This document shows, piece after piece, positions 36,577-47,800 of a stretch of DNA of 57,075 nt. Source of the DNA: Dicyema japonicum (Eukaryota; Dicyemida; Rhombozoa; Dicyemidae); the NCBI GenBank assembly GCA_011109175.1, contig RDEW01000117.1, positions 3,181-60,255 of the forward strand. The letters run 5' to 3'. A program made the position numbers and the translations under genes. A model generated the notes under the pieces. The model searched no databases. It saw only the letters and a program-made list of their open reading frames with translations, and had not been told where the DNA came from. Numbering within the stretch: position 1 is the first letter of the stretch; every line of letters begins with the position of its first letter.

Positions 36577-37520
36577 TCATCGTCTACTTCTTTTACTGGC
36601 CGAATCCGAACCCCCGTAAGACCGTTTACTTGTGTCAGCAAATTCGGCCTTAAGTTTGATGATGTCAATCTCATCCAATAAACAGGGACCCATCGGTCGA
36701 TAACCAAAGACCATTGGAGAAGCCAAACTTACGGTTGGGTTAACACCACATTTCTGAGGAAAACAAACACCATTTTTTAACAAATAATCACTGCCTTTCT
36801 TAACATTCTCCTTCACTATTTGTGGGGGCTTATATGCCTCCACACTCTTCCGTAGAAACGTGTTAGGGATACAAGTGGTCTTAACCACTTTCACTCCACA
36901 TAGCTTACACTTTCCTTCCCCCTCACACATTGAATTTACACCTAACAGATTACACACATAACATACAGGTACCACACACTGACTCGGAACAGCAGGAAAG
37001 AATGAAGGCATTCACACTCAATCCTTGGCACACGGGGCAAAACAAATCCTCTTCAAACTTCTTATGGTTTGAATTCTCGTTCTCCTTGGTTGATAAATCC
37101 ATAGAATATACAATTTTCACGTGTTTCTTAGGTGGGTCATCTTTTTTAGTTTCTACAGAGAGAGGAACCTTGCTTTTAGCTTGAATGGAGTAATGGCGAG
37201 TGAATGTGGAGGGTCTACTGATATTATATGCGGGAAACCTGTCGTTGTTCACATAAATGGGGATTCGGGAGATTAAAAGCCTTGTATTCTTTGGAATCAA
37301 AAAGTTCTTATCATCGTATACTAGAAATGGTCAAATATTAAGTATTACTTAGTCCTGAGTCCTCGTTCGTCACAAGAATATCAAATCCTCCAGAACGCGA
37401 TTGAGTCGTATTCTTTTCTATTACAGAGTTTTTGAAGTCTTTAAGAGGTATGCAATCCCCAACAAATCGTATTGTCTGGTATTCAGTAACACTTTTTAGT
37501 CTGTAATGAACAGCTGACAT
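36577..37520 (-). CDS. RBBP6/Mpe1-like protein, copy 2 (DWNN + RING), intact
   Basis: RBBP6/Mpe1 proteins join a ubiquitin-like DWNN domain to a RING finger and act in mRNA 3-prime processing and ubiquitylation. Exons: 37349-37520, 36967-37320 and 36577-36941; introns 37321-37348 (28 nt) and 36942-36966 (25 nt), both GT-AG. The total of 891 nt gives 296 residues in frame. DWNN: SAVHYRLKSVTEYQTIRFVG, then across the intron YDDKNFLIPKNTRLLISRIP. RING: LFCPVCQGLSVNAFILSCC, VCGTC, CKLCG, then PNTFLRKSVEAYK as in the RBBP6 RING tail. The CCHC zinc knuckle normally between the two domains is absent, and the protein is much shorter than human RBBP6. It ends in a Ser/Arg/Lys-rich tail. Confidence 0.88.
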
Positions 37521-37629
37521 TCAGTATGACCAACAAGAAACACAAAAAGTGACGGGTAATTGATTTATTTTAAATTAATAATTTTATTACTTTAGTAAAT
37601 TTATTCAATTATAAATTTAAAAATTAAAA

Positions 37630-38870
37630 ATGCATTGGGGTATTTATTTCGAATGTGACTGCTACTTTCCTGCTACAAAATCAACATTTTGGAATTCTCA
37701 AGATATTTACAAACTTTCCAATATCTTCACGTCCATCGTTAGACAATTTGTTCTACCTATTATCGAGTACGCCTCTACTGCATGGATTTCCTCCTTATCA
37801 ATATCGGCACAGAGCAAGCTGGTAGTTCTACAATACCGATGTCTCATAATTCTATTGAGATCGTCGGAAAAGTCATCCACTTCGTTACTACGGAGAACAC
37901 TAAACGTCCCCCAATCATGGAATTACTTACGGAACGTCAGCGGAACTTCCTCAAGGTGGTAAAGTCCCCTGACCATCCCCTCGGGCCAGACATCACACTA
38001 TATCTGGACGCCTGCCCGAGATATGAGAAGAACTTTCCCCGTTGTGGAGATTAATCCAGGACTCCAAAACTAACCGCATGAAAAGGACTGGTATGGACAC
38101 CGGGATCACTTTATTAGACGATAACTTTTATCAAGATAAACTGGCCTATGAAGATTTCTAATGCAAACCTTTATAGTACATGCAAATTCGGTATGCTGTC
38201 AGTTGATATTTTCAAATCAAGATGGAGCCTCTTTGGCCACGTGTTACGTTTAAATGGCCAGGTCCTCGCAAATGTCGCAATGGACAACTACTTCGCACAC
38301 AGGAGCCGTATTCCGCGGAAAGTCAAAAACGACACTTCCGACTATTTTGAATGAAGACCCATCGGCCGTTGGTATGAGACTAACTTCGGCGGACGATCTT
38401 GACTACCTAAGAGAACAAGCGCGCAACAGAGGATCATGGTCGAGGTTGACGGAGAAGATGATTAGGAATACAGCACAAGGGGAATTTAACTAATTTTATG
38501 TTTTCTCAGGATACACTCTACAAGCAGTACATTTAACCTAAAATTTGTTATTCATGTGCTCTTGGGGGACAAACATCGCCGCTACGAATTTAACTTAGAT
38601 CCATAAAATTCAGTCACAGACAGCGAAAGTACAGAAGTTTTCTTGCAAGGAAATCCTGCACGAGATCTTTGAGAACTGGGCCATTTTTCTGGCGAAAGAT
38701 TCATATGCACGAACCCCGTCCTTATCGCAGATGTGCCGGAACACAGTCTTAGCACCAGGAAAAGATGCGAAGACTGCTAAGGGAAGCCGGGATCACCTGA
38801 ATTTTCTTATTCTGGCTATGACGGTGGTTTTTTGTTAATAAATTGAATTTAAATAAAAAATACGATATAT
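37630..38870 (+). mobile_element. LINE RT C-terminal half and tail (unit 2)
   Basis: Counterpart of 30190-31425: FVLPIIEYASTAWISSLSIS, RQRNFLKVVKSPDHPLGPDI, KSRWSLFGHVLRLNGQVLAN, and the same TGACGGTGGTTTTTTG tail. Frameshifts at different places from unit 1. Confidence 0.7.
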
Positions 38871-38950
38871 TGATTTGTTGCAGGAAAGTGGTTGTTTTAA
38901 AACTGGATTTATATTTCGGCTACGTCTACAATCATGGAGAAAAAACGACG

Positions 38951-39222
38951 TACCCTATGTCTACTTGATTGAAGATTTCTCTATAGTATCCACCTTACTC
39001 AAAAAACATCGAATGCATGAGGACACTCCTCCTAATTAGGAATCCATAATAAATTAATTAAAACTAATTTATTACGAAACAAGACAATCAAAATAATCAG
39101 CTGATAGGATGGATTGGCTGTTTCCCCTGACAACTGTCAGAGAAATCCTTTGGAACAACCATTCGACTTCCCGAAGCTCATTGCTAACTTTCGAAATCAT
39201 TGACCCAAGTGATCTTAGAAAA
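38951..39222 (+). mobile_element. Roughly 270-bp insertion specific to the second unit
   Basis: Unit 1 runs directly from GAGAAAACGA into CAGTCTTAGACC (31515-31535). Unit 2 has about 270 extra bases between the matching points. The insert contains the GACAACTGTCAGAGAAATCC block found also at 15865-15885, so it is a dispersed element. A 2-3 nt target duplication (GAC) is possible but too short to be sure of. Confidence 0.6.
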
Positions 39223-39820
39223 GAGACAGTCTTAGACCCTAAGACTCCATTCGTCTCGATAACAGTGGCTGTCGTATTTTTATCTTAAAATTCCCGAAAT
39301 TCCAAGCAGCCTCCCTATCTTTCAATGCGAAACCAGCAAGGATCGACTTAGAATAGGTATCGGATCAAGAGAGCGCTTCACAACCCCGTTGATGGCTGCA
39401 TGCCTCGGTAACCGGCCTCTGCTAAGACAGCAAGAGAGTGGGTGAAGTCTTTTGCAGTCCACAACAGATCCACAACGGCATAGACGAGGCTGGCACAGGT
39501 CGATCCAGAGACGGATAGAATCCCACTCCGGAGGGGGTCCTGTTTCAGAAGGTAACCAATTGACGATGATAAGAATGCGTTCAGCCAAGCACCGCTGTGA
39601 AAGGAAGAGGCTGCCAGAATGCAAGCCCTACGGTGCAAGTCTTTCGTTTGCATAAGGGTATGTGTGAACAGAATGTCGGTCCAGTTTCTCAGTAGGTCTG
39701 TATCAAGAAGGGGTTCTCCGGAAGCCACCGACCAGCTCTTCAACCCATTAGCAATCTTGTCTTCCAGAGCCAACTTGCAGAGATCTGGAAGAATGGTCCG
39801 GATAAGAAACATTTAGCACG
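39223..39820 (-). mobile_element. LINE fragment (GAWL/ETSG family), zinc-finger-like region
   Basis: The minus-strand frames read SSFHSGAWLNAFLSSSIGYL (about 39600), then CQPRLCRCGSVVDC followed by HPLSC and LSRGRLPRHAAINGVVK. These match the region after the RT of a LINE family with a CxxxxCxCG-H-C motif. Two overlapping frames show a frameshift. The proximal 230 bp repeat the junction piece at 31526-31774. Confidence 0.7.
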
Positions 39821-39829
39821 ATAAAGAGG

Positions 39830-40259
39830 ACATGAAGGATGGTAAGGAAACGTCCACAACAGAAGTTAAGCCGATGCCCCCAAATCTGAAGGTAAAAAAG
39901 CTTGCTTCAATCCAATTTTATCGAAATTTATATTAACAATTTCTTCAATAGTCTTGGAGATGTTTAAATTCTCCAGGCTTTCCAAAACTAGGTATCAAGG
40001 AAAGGAACGTACCAAACACATTAGCCTTGAAGGAAAAAATAATTCTTTAATAGAAAAAAGTATGTGGGTAAATTTCAAGATTAACGCTGGTAATCTCCGA
40101 AAGTTTTCTATCAAGAATACAAGGGATAATATCTTTGGAAATGGAGAAGCCCAATATGTATATAATTATACAATTATAACTTTTTTAATTATTGTCTAAA
40201 AAAATTTATAAATTAAATAACTTAGAATATTTTATTAAATAACCGCGCGTATCACTGTG
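39830..40259. other. Short intergenic region
   Basis: Contains Lys-rich open frames (39954-40199, +) and splice-like GT...AG segments, for example around 39992-40024. They may be exons of an unrecognised gene or 5-prime exons of the dUTPase-like gene. No domain seen. Confidence 0.3.
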
Positions 40260-40851
40260 ATGTCCTCAAAAATTGTAACTCCTAATTATTATAAGCAGAA
40301 GAAAATACTTAACAGCACCATCAAAAGTAAAAGAAGAACAGAGAGTAAGTCTATCTTTTCTGAAATAGCCCCCCAAACTGATAGATTAAAATCTGTACTT
40401 CTTTTTGAACGAATGAGTGATAATGCAATCCCCCTGTTCGAAGAGATCCTACCTCACCTGGGATTAACTTATTCAGGTATATAATTGTGTGATCTTAGTG
40501 CTTACGACTACGTAATCCCTGCGAACTCTGTGGTATTAGTGAAGACCGACATAAAGATTAAGTTCCCTGAAGGCAGCTATGGAAGAATAGGTTTGGAGTT
40601 GTAAGAATAGGTTTGGAGTTCCTTGCAAAAATCTTGGAAAGAAGCGGGTTTTTCTGAACGGTGAGGTGTTATCATTATTAATAGGAGGAGTCATCGATCC
40701 TGATTACAGGGGGAACATCGGACTAATTGTGGACAACCATGGGACTTTTTATTTTATTGGTTGTATTTGACTTTATTTAGTAAATCGTGGGGATTCCATT
40801 GGACTGATTGTTATTGAGATGATAGCTCTTCCGGACATTGTTATGAATTGA
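40260..40851 (+). pseudogene. dUTPase-like gene, damaged
   Basis: dUTPase hydrolyses dUTP to dUMP. Visible family motifs in order: LLFERMSDNAIPL, DLSAYDYVIPANSVVLVKTD, FPEGSYGRI, then in another frame FGVPCKNLG and GVIDPDYRGNIGLIVDNHG (catalytic Asp/Tyr motif). After a clean 21-nt intron (40760-40780), NRGDSIGLIVIEMIALPDI follows. Problems: an in-frame TAA lies two codons before DLSAYDY with no AG acceptor to remove it. A 20-bp tandem duplication (40583-40622) and a frame change lie in the RSGLA region. The C-terminal Gly-rich motif is not seen. Probably a pseudogene or badly sequenced. Confidence 0.65.
40583..40622 (+). repeat. 20-bp tandem duplication inside the dUTPase-like sequence
   Basis: AAGAATAGGTTTGGAGTT followed by GT is immediately repeated, followed by CC. 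It introduces TAA and TAG. It could be read as a 20-nt GT-AG intron created by duplication, but the resulting frame does not connect to the downstream motif. Confidence 0.7.
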
Positions 40852-41029
40852 TTTGTGATTTTGTTTTAATTCCAGTATTTTTGATATTTATTAATATTGT
40901 GTATTTTATAAAATAGGGATCAATTTGTGTGTCGTAAAGTGATTGAGGACATTGAGGTGAGTCAGAAACATTCAGTGTCGTCTCTGGTACCTGCACTTCT
41001 CCTCACGTTCGATGTTGTCTAGAGTATTT

Positions 41030-43010
41030 CATAAACCTCCTGAAAAGGGAAGGTTTCTTTTCAAATTGCATATTCCAAGTAGGCAAGGATCTCTTCCTTG
41101 AGTGGTTTTTCGACTGACCTGCAGTTGTCAGAAAATTGCGTGGCCTGTCCGTAGATGTTCCAAAACGGCCTTAACATTAAGAGTCTTCCTTAATAGGCGT
41201 TTTGCATTACAGTAAAATTCGAAGGCATCGATTTTTTTACAACTTCAAGCATGTTTTGTGTTCTGTCTCTTGTTTTATTTGCATTGCTTTTTCTGGACTC
41301 ACTTGCAGAGACTGTAAGATCGTCGGCATAATTTTTTGTGTCACGCTATTTTTTATTTTTGCTTTAAATTCGTTAAATAAAGCGAATATTTAATTTTAAA
41401 AAATAAAATTAATAAATTAGAGTTAAAATGAGCTCAAAGATTTTAATTTTATTAATTTTCAAATGAAAATCATAAAAAATATTGACGAGCAATTTTCATT
41501 GACCGTTACTGTACAAAAACCATTCCGAAGAATGCATTTGGTAGTACTTCTAGTATTCTCTTGATTACAGAGGTGTCTACAAATATAGTTTGTATCGTCT
41601 GCGAAGAGATATCTGTTGCATTTGGTAGGAGTTTCTGAAAAACTTTAAGGCAACCTCCATTGATATTATGAAAAAGATTGGAGATAATGAATATTCCCGT
41701 GGGACACGTCGTATGAAATCCTGTGGACACTTCCCAGTATGACTGTGTTGTCCAGCCTTGAAGGAAAAGACATGTCTATTAAATGAATTTCATTTCGAAG
41801 GTAGCGGACGGACGTAAGCTGCTTAGATGGCCCTTGATTTACAGGTTTTTGTTGGGACTAGTAGTCCTTCACAAAGAATTCCTGGATTGTAATACATTCC
41901 CGTTCTATTGAAAATTTTCATATAACTCTCGCTAGTTCGATAGACCCGTACTGAAAGGTCCTGTGGTACTCCGTCAGATCCCGGAGATTCACTGATATTG
42001 AGTTTAGATATCGCAGATAGTGTTTCTTTGATTCTTATTTTGTACTTTAGTGCCTTTGGGTTACCTGGATGCGGGAATTTATGTGACGATCGAACGACCT
42101 CACTTCATTCTTATATTTTTCAATTTCATTCACCAGATTTCTCGGTTTTTGATTTTCTTGAAATCTCGTCGATTGAGTTGTACCCATGGCTTTTCTTGCT
42201 ATAATTTTATTATAGTGACTATTTCCTTCCACCATTCAATCGGGGATATATCTTTCAGTGGTTTCATGCTTTTGGTCAGGGTGATCCTATATCTTTGTCG
42301 GGTTGTTTCATCAAATAACAGAGTTCACTGCTATCGGACACTATGCTCTTCCTACAAAGGCACGTGTCATAAAAAAAAGGGCAACAGCTTTACGATGATT
42401 TTTTGACGTCAGGAGATCGTTGTAGGATCTCGAGTCAACTATAATCTCTTTTGGCCTTGTCTGCATACCATATACTTGATTTGGTTAGATATCATGATTA
42501 ATGTGTCATGTTGGGTTCTTCTTGTCACAGTCCACGTGGTAATGTGTGTTTGAATGTGTATTGCAGGTTCATGTTAAAAATTCAACTATTAGTGTCTAGA
42601 GATTCCTTATGTTTTTCCCATGTGATTCAATACATAGGTCTCATCAGGCTCTCTGTCAGTTATAGCCTCTAGTCTCCAGCAATAAGAAGCAGTACGATGA
42701 CATTTCTGCATATACACTTGAGAGGGAATCACAAAACTCTTCTATGTTCCTTGCAACTCTCGTCCCTGTTAAGACATGAATGTTTATGTAAGAATTCTTA
42801 CCTTCCCATCACGGATTTTCATAATGCTGATCCGATCATTGATCCTCTTTATTGTGCTAACATATGGTTCAATACTCTTAAAGACAGCGAAGCCAATACT
42901 ACTACAATGAGGGGATTCGGAGGCACATATGTAGTCAACAATATTCACAATGTGTTGCTTCTTTACCTTCGTTTTTTGTAAACATCAGATTGATACTTTG
43001 TAGCTTTTGA
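41030..43010 (-). mobile_element. Decayed LINE (endonuclease to RT)
   Basis: On the minus strand, from high to low coordinates: an endonuclease-like piece (DRISIMKIRDGKVRI, about 42830), then a basic linker and RT fingers (SPGSDGVPQDL, about 41960). The RT active site YLFADDTNYI is at about 41590, and a thumb/C-terminal piece (RNIYGQATQFSDN) at about 41140. The YLFADDTN form and layout fit the jockey/CR1 group. All parts are frameshifted. Confidence 0.65.
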
Positions 43011-43677
43011 GGACATGAGCCAGGTAACGCCTCCTTTGATCATCGTTCAGGCCACTTGCGTTTAGGAAGCCAAAAGTGAAAGGACCCTTACTGACTTAGC
43101 GTGCGCCATGGAGGGTGGTCACCAACGTCCGATATTAAAATTTGATAAAAATGGAGGAACCGTCAAAAGGTACATAAATGTCAACAAGAATAAGTAAACC
43201 ACCCCCAACTGAACTAGTGAAGGTCGGAATAATTTTTGAAATATGGAGACTTGGATTTCGATGTAACCTTTGTTTATTGAATAAGCAGTGTCCATTTTAC
43301 AAGCCAAGTAAATTAATACATTTTTTTGAAAAGTCCGTTTATGTTCAACCGAATCAACTTTGACTGAAATGACTTTGATTCAGAATAAGATTCTCGCCAC
43401 CACACATGATTAAAAAAATCTGGAAACGTTAGTTTGGCGCCCCACTCGTAGCCACTAACAAGCAAACTATTTTGTAGTCTCTCGATAGGGGAAAGAAGTT
43501 GATTTGTTCGCTACAAAAGTAGGAAATTTTCTACACGAGAAAGTGACACGCATGAAAACCAAAACCTAATTTTTTAAATAAAATTAATTATTTGAAAAAT
43601 AAAATAAATTTTAAATAATAAATCGTGAAATAAATGTGATTCTTGTTTGCCCTTATATACTTTGTAAATAAATTTAA
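43011..43677. other. AT-rich intergenic sequence before EBP2
   Basis: A short frame (43178-43363, +) shows Cys-rich SQCPFYKPSK-like sequence without a known domain. 43560-43640 is strongly AT-rich. Likely contains the promoter of the EBP2-like gene. Confidence 0.35.
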
Positions 43678-44123
43678 ATGGAACTCGAGGAAAGAATATT
43701 TTCAGATGATTCTACTTCAGATTCTGACGGAGAGCTGCTAGACTTGTATCAAAGGGACTTACCAAACCTGGCCTCTACAAAAGTAGAAAAGAAAAACGAC
43801 AGGATCAGGATAATGAAGGTTTAACTAGGGTACTATATCAATTCTCCCAATCCAAGTTAATGTTGATAGAAAGACTCGATATCCTTGTGAGAGGCCAACA
43901 ATTCGTTGAATTCCCCGAAAATGAACAGAAAAGTGGAAAAAGTTCAATTAATGTTGATTTCACCGACAGACGGTCTCGTGAAAAGCTGTCCTTTATGGCG
44001 ACCCAGAAGGCTGTCTCTGAAGGACTCGGCAGATTATACAAACTTGGAGTTCCTACTACCAGACTCGATGATTACTTTGCAGAAATGGCCAAATCTGACG
44101 TCTACGTGAAAAAAAGTCAGTGA
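43678..44123 (+). pseudogene. EBP2-like rRNA-processing protein, truncated
   Basis: EBP2 (EBNA1BP2) is a nucleolar factor for 60S subunit assembly. ATG at 43678, acidic first exon (MELEERIFSDDSTSDSDGE), a 20-nt intron at 43783-43802, then exon 2: LMLIERLDILV, LSFMATQKAVSEGLGRLYKL and VPTTRLDDYFAEMAKSDVYV. This matches the EBP2 signature LPRLHQLKVPTKRPxDYFAE followed by MAKSD. The protein stops right after KKSQ at 44123, where the family continues with a long Lys-rich helix. LINE tail sequence begins within about 30 bp, so the 3-prime part looks removed by an insertion or an intervening element. Confidence 0.8.
43783..43802 (+). other. 20-nt GT-AG intron in EBP2-like gene
   Basis: GTAGAAAAG...CGACAG. 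Splicing joins LASTK to DQDNEGLTRVLYQ in phase 0 and leads into the conserved EBP2 frame; without it the frame ends at TAA. Confidence 0.75.
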
Positions 44124-44149
44124 GCGACTGGTAGAATAGACCGGGGAAA

Positions 44150-44410
44150 GATTATTAGTTTTATTCTTTTGTTCCTCCTCTTTCTTTTTGGCTCCAGGGA
44201 GCTTCAATTGTTAGCCTGCGTCATGTGGTCCACCATTTCTGGTGGTGACAGTAATAATCCTAAGTTATATCTAAAAGGATTATTAGTCAACAACCACCCA
44301 GAGGATTTCCCCCTGACGGCACTTGCTCCAAGTCCGAGGATGTTGAGGAAAGCCGGGATTACTCAATTTTTTTAATTCTGTCTATGACGGTGTTTTTTGG
44401 TTCAATAAAT
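44150..44410 (+). mobile_element. LINE 3-prime tail
   Basis: Ends in AAAGCCGGGATTACTCAATT and CTATGACGGTGTTTTTTGG, then TTCAATAAATTT. It matches the tails at 31340-31425 and 38750-38850. It abuts the truncated EBP2 gene. Confidence 0.6.
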
Positions 44411-44859
44411 TTAAAATATAAACTAGCATCTAAATATTAAATATAATTTAAAATATACATAAAAACATTTTGGAAGAACACTATTTTGAAAATGTTGATG
44501 CGAGTAATCATTTGCGATAATTGAAATAGCCACATAAAGAACTCCAAAAGAACATGTAGTTTTCACTGTATCTAAAAAGTTTCTTTTTTTTCCTTTCTCC
44601 TTAAACTATTGTCGGAAGATGCCAGAACCTTTATGACGCATTCTGATGGTTACGAACAAGGGATATTTCAGATTTTTTTATTGCGTCCACATTTGAGCTC
44701 ATCGAGATCGGTGAAAACAGATTATTGAGAACTGAAGAGTCCTGTGGGAATTTTGTTGTGGAATTCCCAGCATTGACCTTTTGTATTCTGCTTTAACAAC
44801 CCAGAAGATGCTAGCTTATTTGAAAGGGATCTCAATGCAAAGTTGCCTTTTGGGGATAA

Positions 44860-47800
44860 TGGACACAAACTTACACGAACTAAGTTACCACCCTCGAAAT
44901 TGTATTAAAAAATTTACCAACGTGGGTTGAACTTGAAGAGCTTGATGAATACCTTGGTATCATTATATCTTCAGAGTTAACTATCAAAAGATTTGAAAAA
45001 CGTGGCGAAAGATTACCTATGACAAAACTAATAATAGAAAACCGTTGAGAAGCTCAGTCTTTAACTAGAGTTGGTTTTAAAATTGGTTTCTTAAAAGTCA
45101 CAGCTGAATGGTTTAAAAAACCTGAAATTCAATGCTTTCGCTGTCAGTTATTCGGTCATATTGCGCGTTTCTGCAAAAACGTTGAAAGATGTTTGATTTG
45201 TTCAGGAAACCACAGAAGGTCGGACTGTCAACTTGACTTAAAAAGGGTAAAAATTGCATAAATTGTGGATCAACTAACCACATGGCTAACTACGGAGGTT
45301 GCTCTTGTGCAAAAGCAGCTAATAAACTCAAGATGGATAAATTTTTACCTCAAAGTAAACCTCGCAATAAAAGTGTTGCTAAAGGAAGTAATGTTGGCAG
45401 GAAGATGGAGACAATAAAGATTTGGCCAAGCCAACTCGAACAGGATGGAATCCGATCATTTCTAAGAATACGACTTTGGATATTGGAATGCAGACGGATA
45501 GACCACCAGTGTCCTCCGTTGACAGTGAATCCCAAACACAGTCACTTAGTTAATCAGCGAATACAAACGATTCGAATGGACAGGAAGAACCCACGGTAAA
45601 CAGAAATGTTCAGGAAGAGGAACATTTTCATAATATTGTTGAACAATTATCTAAAAATATTAAAAACATGACAAGAACGAAGAAGGATGCCAAGTTTTTA
45701 CTTGGTCTGGTGGCGCTCCTAAGAAGAGAGGACAGCCACCAAATAAGTCAGATATAACCAGGATTACCTGGTTAATGCCCGCTCTCTTAAGAAGCGGGCT
45801 GCGGAGCTGGTAGCCCTTACCAGCGCTGTTGATATGGATGTATTAATTATTAATGAAACAAAGATGAAAAAACCTGGAATTATTAATATCCCGGGTTATA
45901 ATTCGATTGATATTCCATGGCGTTCCGGTGCCATAGCTGGTACAGGAACTCCCATTTTCTACAAAAAGAGTATTAAAACGCGATTACCTAGAATTATAGA
46001 AGAGAATGTCTGCGAATTTTTATGGATTGATTTGTACACTTCTATTGGTTGGATAACAATTTGAATTTACTCCAAAAGGTTAAGGAATTATCCAAGGATT
46101 ATAAAAGATTTTTTCGCTAATAATGCAAACCCAATCTTGTGGGAGATTGCAATCAAAAATATTGCATATGGTTGTGTGAAAACTAATTCTGACGGCAAAT
46201 GTTTATTGGAATAATGGAATCAGAAAATTTATAAGTTTTTACGTCTAAAGAACTTAATTATTTTCAACAAAGGAGTGCTGATAGATTGGGTGTTTTCGTT
46301 ATGCAAGAAACCTTGCTTTATTCGGTCTGCCCTATGTCGAAAATGATATAGGAGTGATCACTTACCTCAAACTTTGGAGTTGCGAACTGGACCCGTTTTT
46401 GAAGAAGAAATATTTCTTATAATATCAACAGAATTGAATGGGCTCATTTTAATTCTTATATTTCTATGAAGTTGTATAATATTCGAAAACTGAAAATTTT
46501 AAATCATGTGGATATCGATAGTTTGGAAAAATAAGAAATGTTATTTTAAACTATCTTGATTATTATGGAAAGAGGAGATTTCTTTCTCCGCATAGAAATA
46601 AATTTATGAATGGAGAGCAATGTCGTTTTCTTCGTGAAATGAGAAATTTGGAAGGAAAATTGAAACGATGTTGGGATCCACAAGATTCTAACCATCTCAA
46701 AGAGAGGATCAAGTCTATAAAGAGTGTATTGATCAAAGTATCAAAAAGTATTGAAGAAGATGGAGGAGAGAATGTCGAAAATGAATTCTTTGGATGAAAA
46801 TGAATTCTAAATCTCAAGTCTCGTGACGGCTCTTGGATCCCGAAAGAAAAGTTCCAGATGTCTTAAGACAACAGCTCGCAGAGGTACAAGAATTGGATTT
46901 TCTGTTAATTATTCCCCGAGGCATACAAACTAGTTTTCTTGAAGAGGAGCCATCTCCGCTTGTGGAGGGGCCTTTGTGATACGATTACTATGGAGGAGAT
47001 AATTCTTGCTATTAATGGATGCAGAAATAAAGCTCCGGATTGGGATTTTATCCCCCTGACTGTCTTCAAAAATGCTGGAATACCATTATTGAAAACGTTA
47101 TGGGCTTTATTTAATTCTTCGTGGTGTTCTGGACATGTTCCCTCTACTTGGAAGAAGTCTTTTGTACGGATGATCCCGAAGAAGGGAAAAGCTAGTTCAA
47201 ATCCAGGGAACTATAGGCCAATAAGCCTAATATGCAGTATCGAAAATTATAGAAAAAATCATTTTCAACAGATTATCAAAATACATTGAAGACAACAATT
47301 TTCTTCTCGATGATCAGTGGGTTTTCGCCCACTAGAGGTACTGGAGATTGTTTCTCAATATTATCAAATTTTATATGTGTTACTAAAAAGAATAGAGAAT
47401 GTCTTACGGCCGTATGTCTAGACATATCAAAGGCTTTTGATAGCGTTTGGCATGCTGGGTTGTTGAAAACTTTGTCAAATTTTAATGTTGGGAGCAAAGC
47501 TTAGTGTGGATGAAGGACTTTTTTTCTGGTAGAGAATCTTTTATACGTGTTGGAGATCATATATCGAAGAAAATTTTGTTAAAAAGAGGGGTTCCACAAG
47601 GTCTGTCTTAAGTCCCCTTTTATTCAATTGCTATGTGTGACATCCCGAAGGTTGAACATCTAAATTCGAAAATGCTAATATATGCCGATGATATTCTTTT
47701 GCTCGATCTTAGTATTAATAGATCGATTTCCTGGAAACGTGTTTAAACCCATGTCGAAAAATTAAATTCTGGTGCCGAGATAAAGGTATCTCTTTGAAAA

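Larger units (their letters stand above)
31775..38950. repeat. Tandem segmental duplication, unit 2
   Basis: Second copy of 23872-31525, about 7.2 kb. It carries the intact RBBP6-like gene. Compared with unit 1 it lacks about 440 bp of the hAT-like remnant, keeps an uninterrupted LINE frame at 32554-33291 and has an expanded AAAGTCAA repeat (34440-34610). After 38950 a roughly 270-bp insertion separates it from the second junction LINE. Confidence 0.9.
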
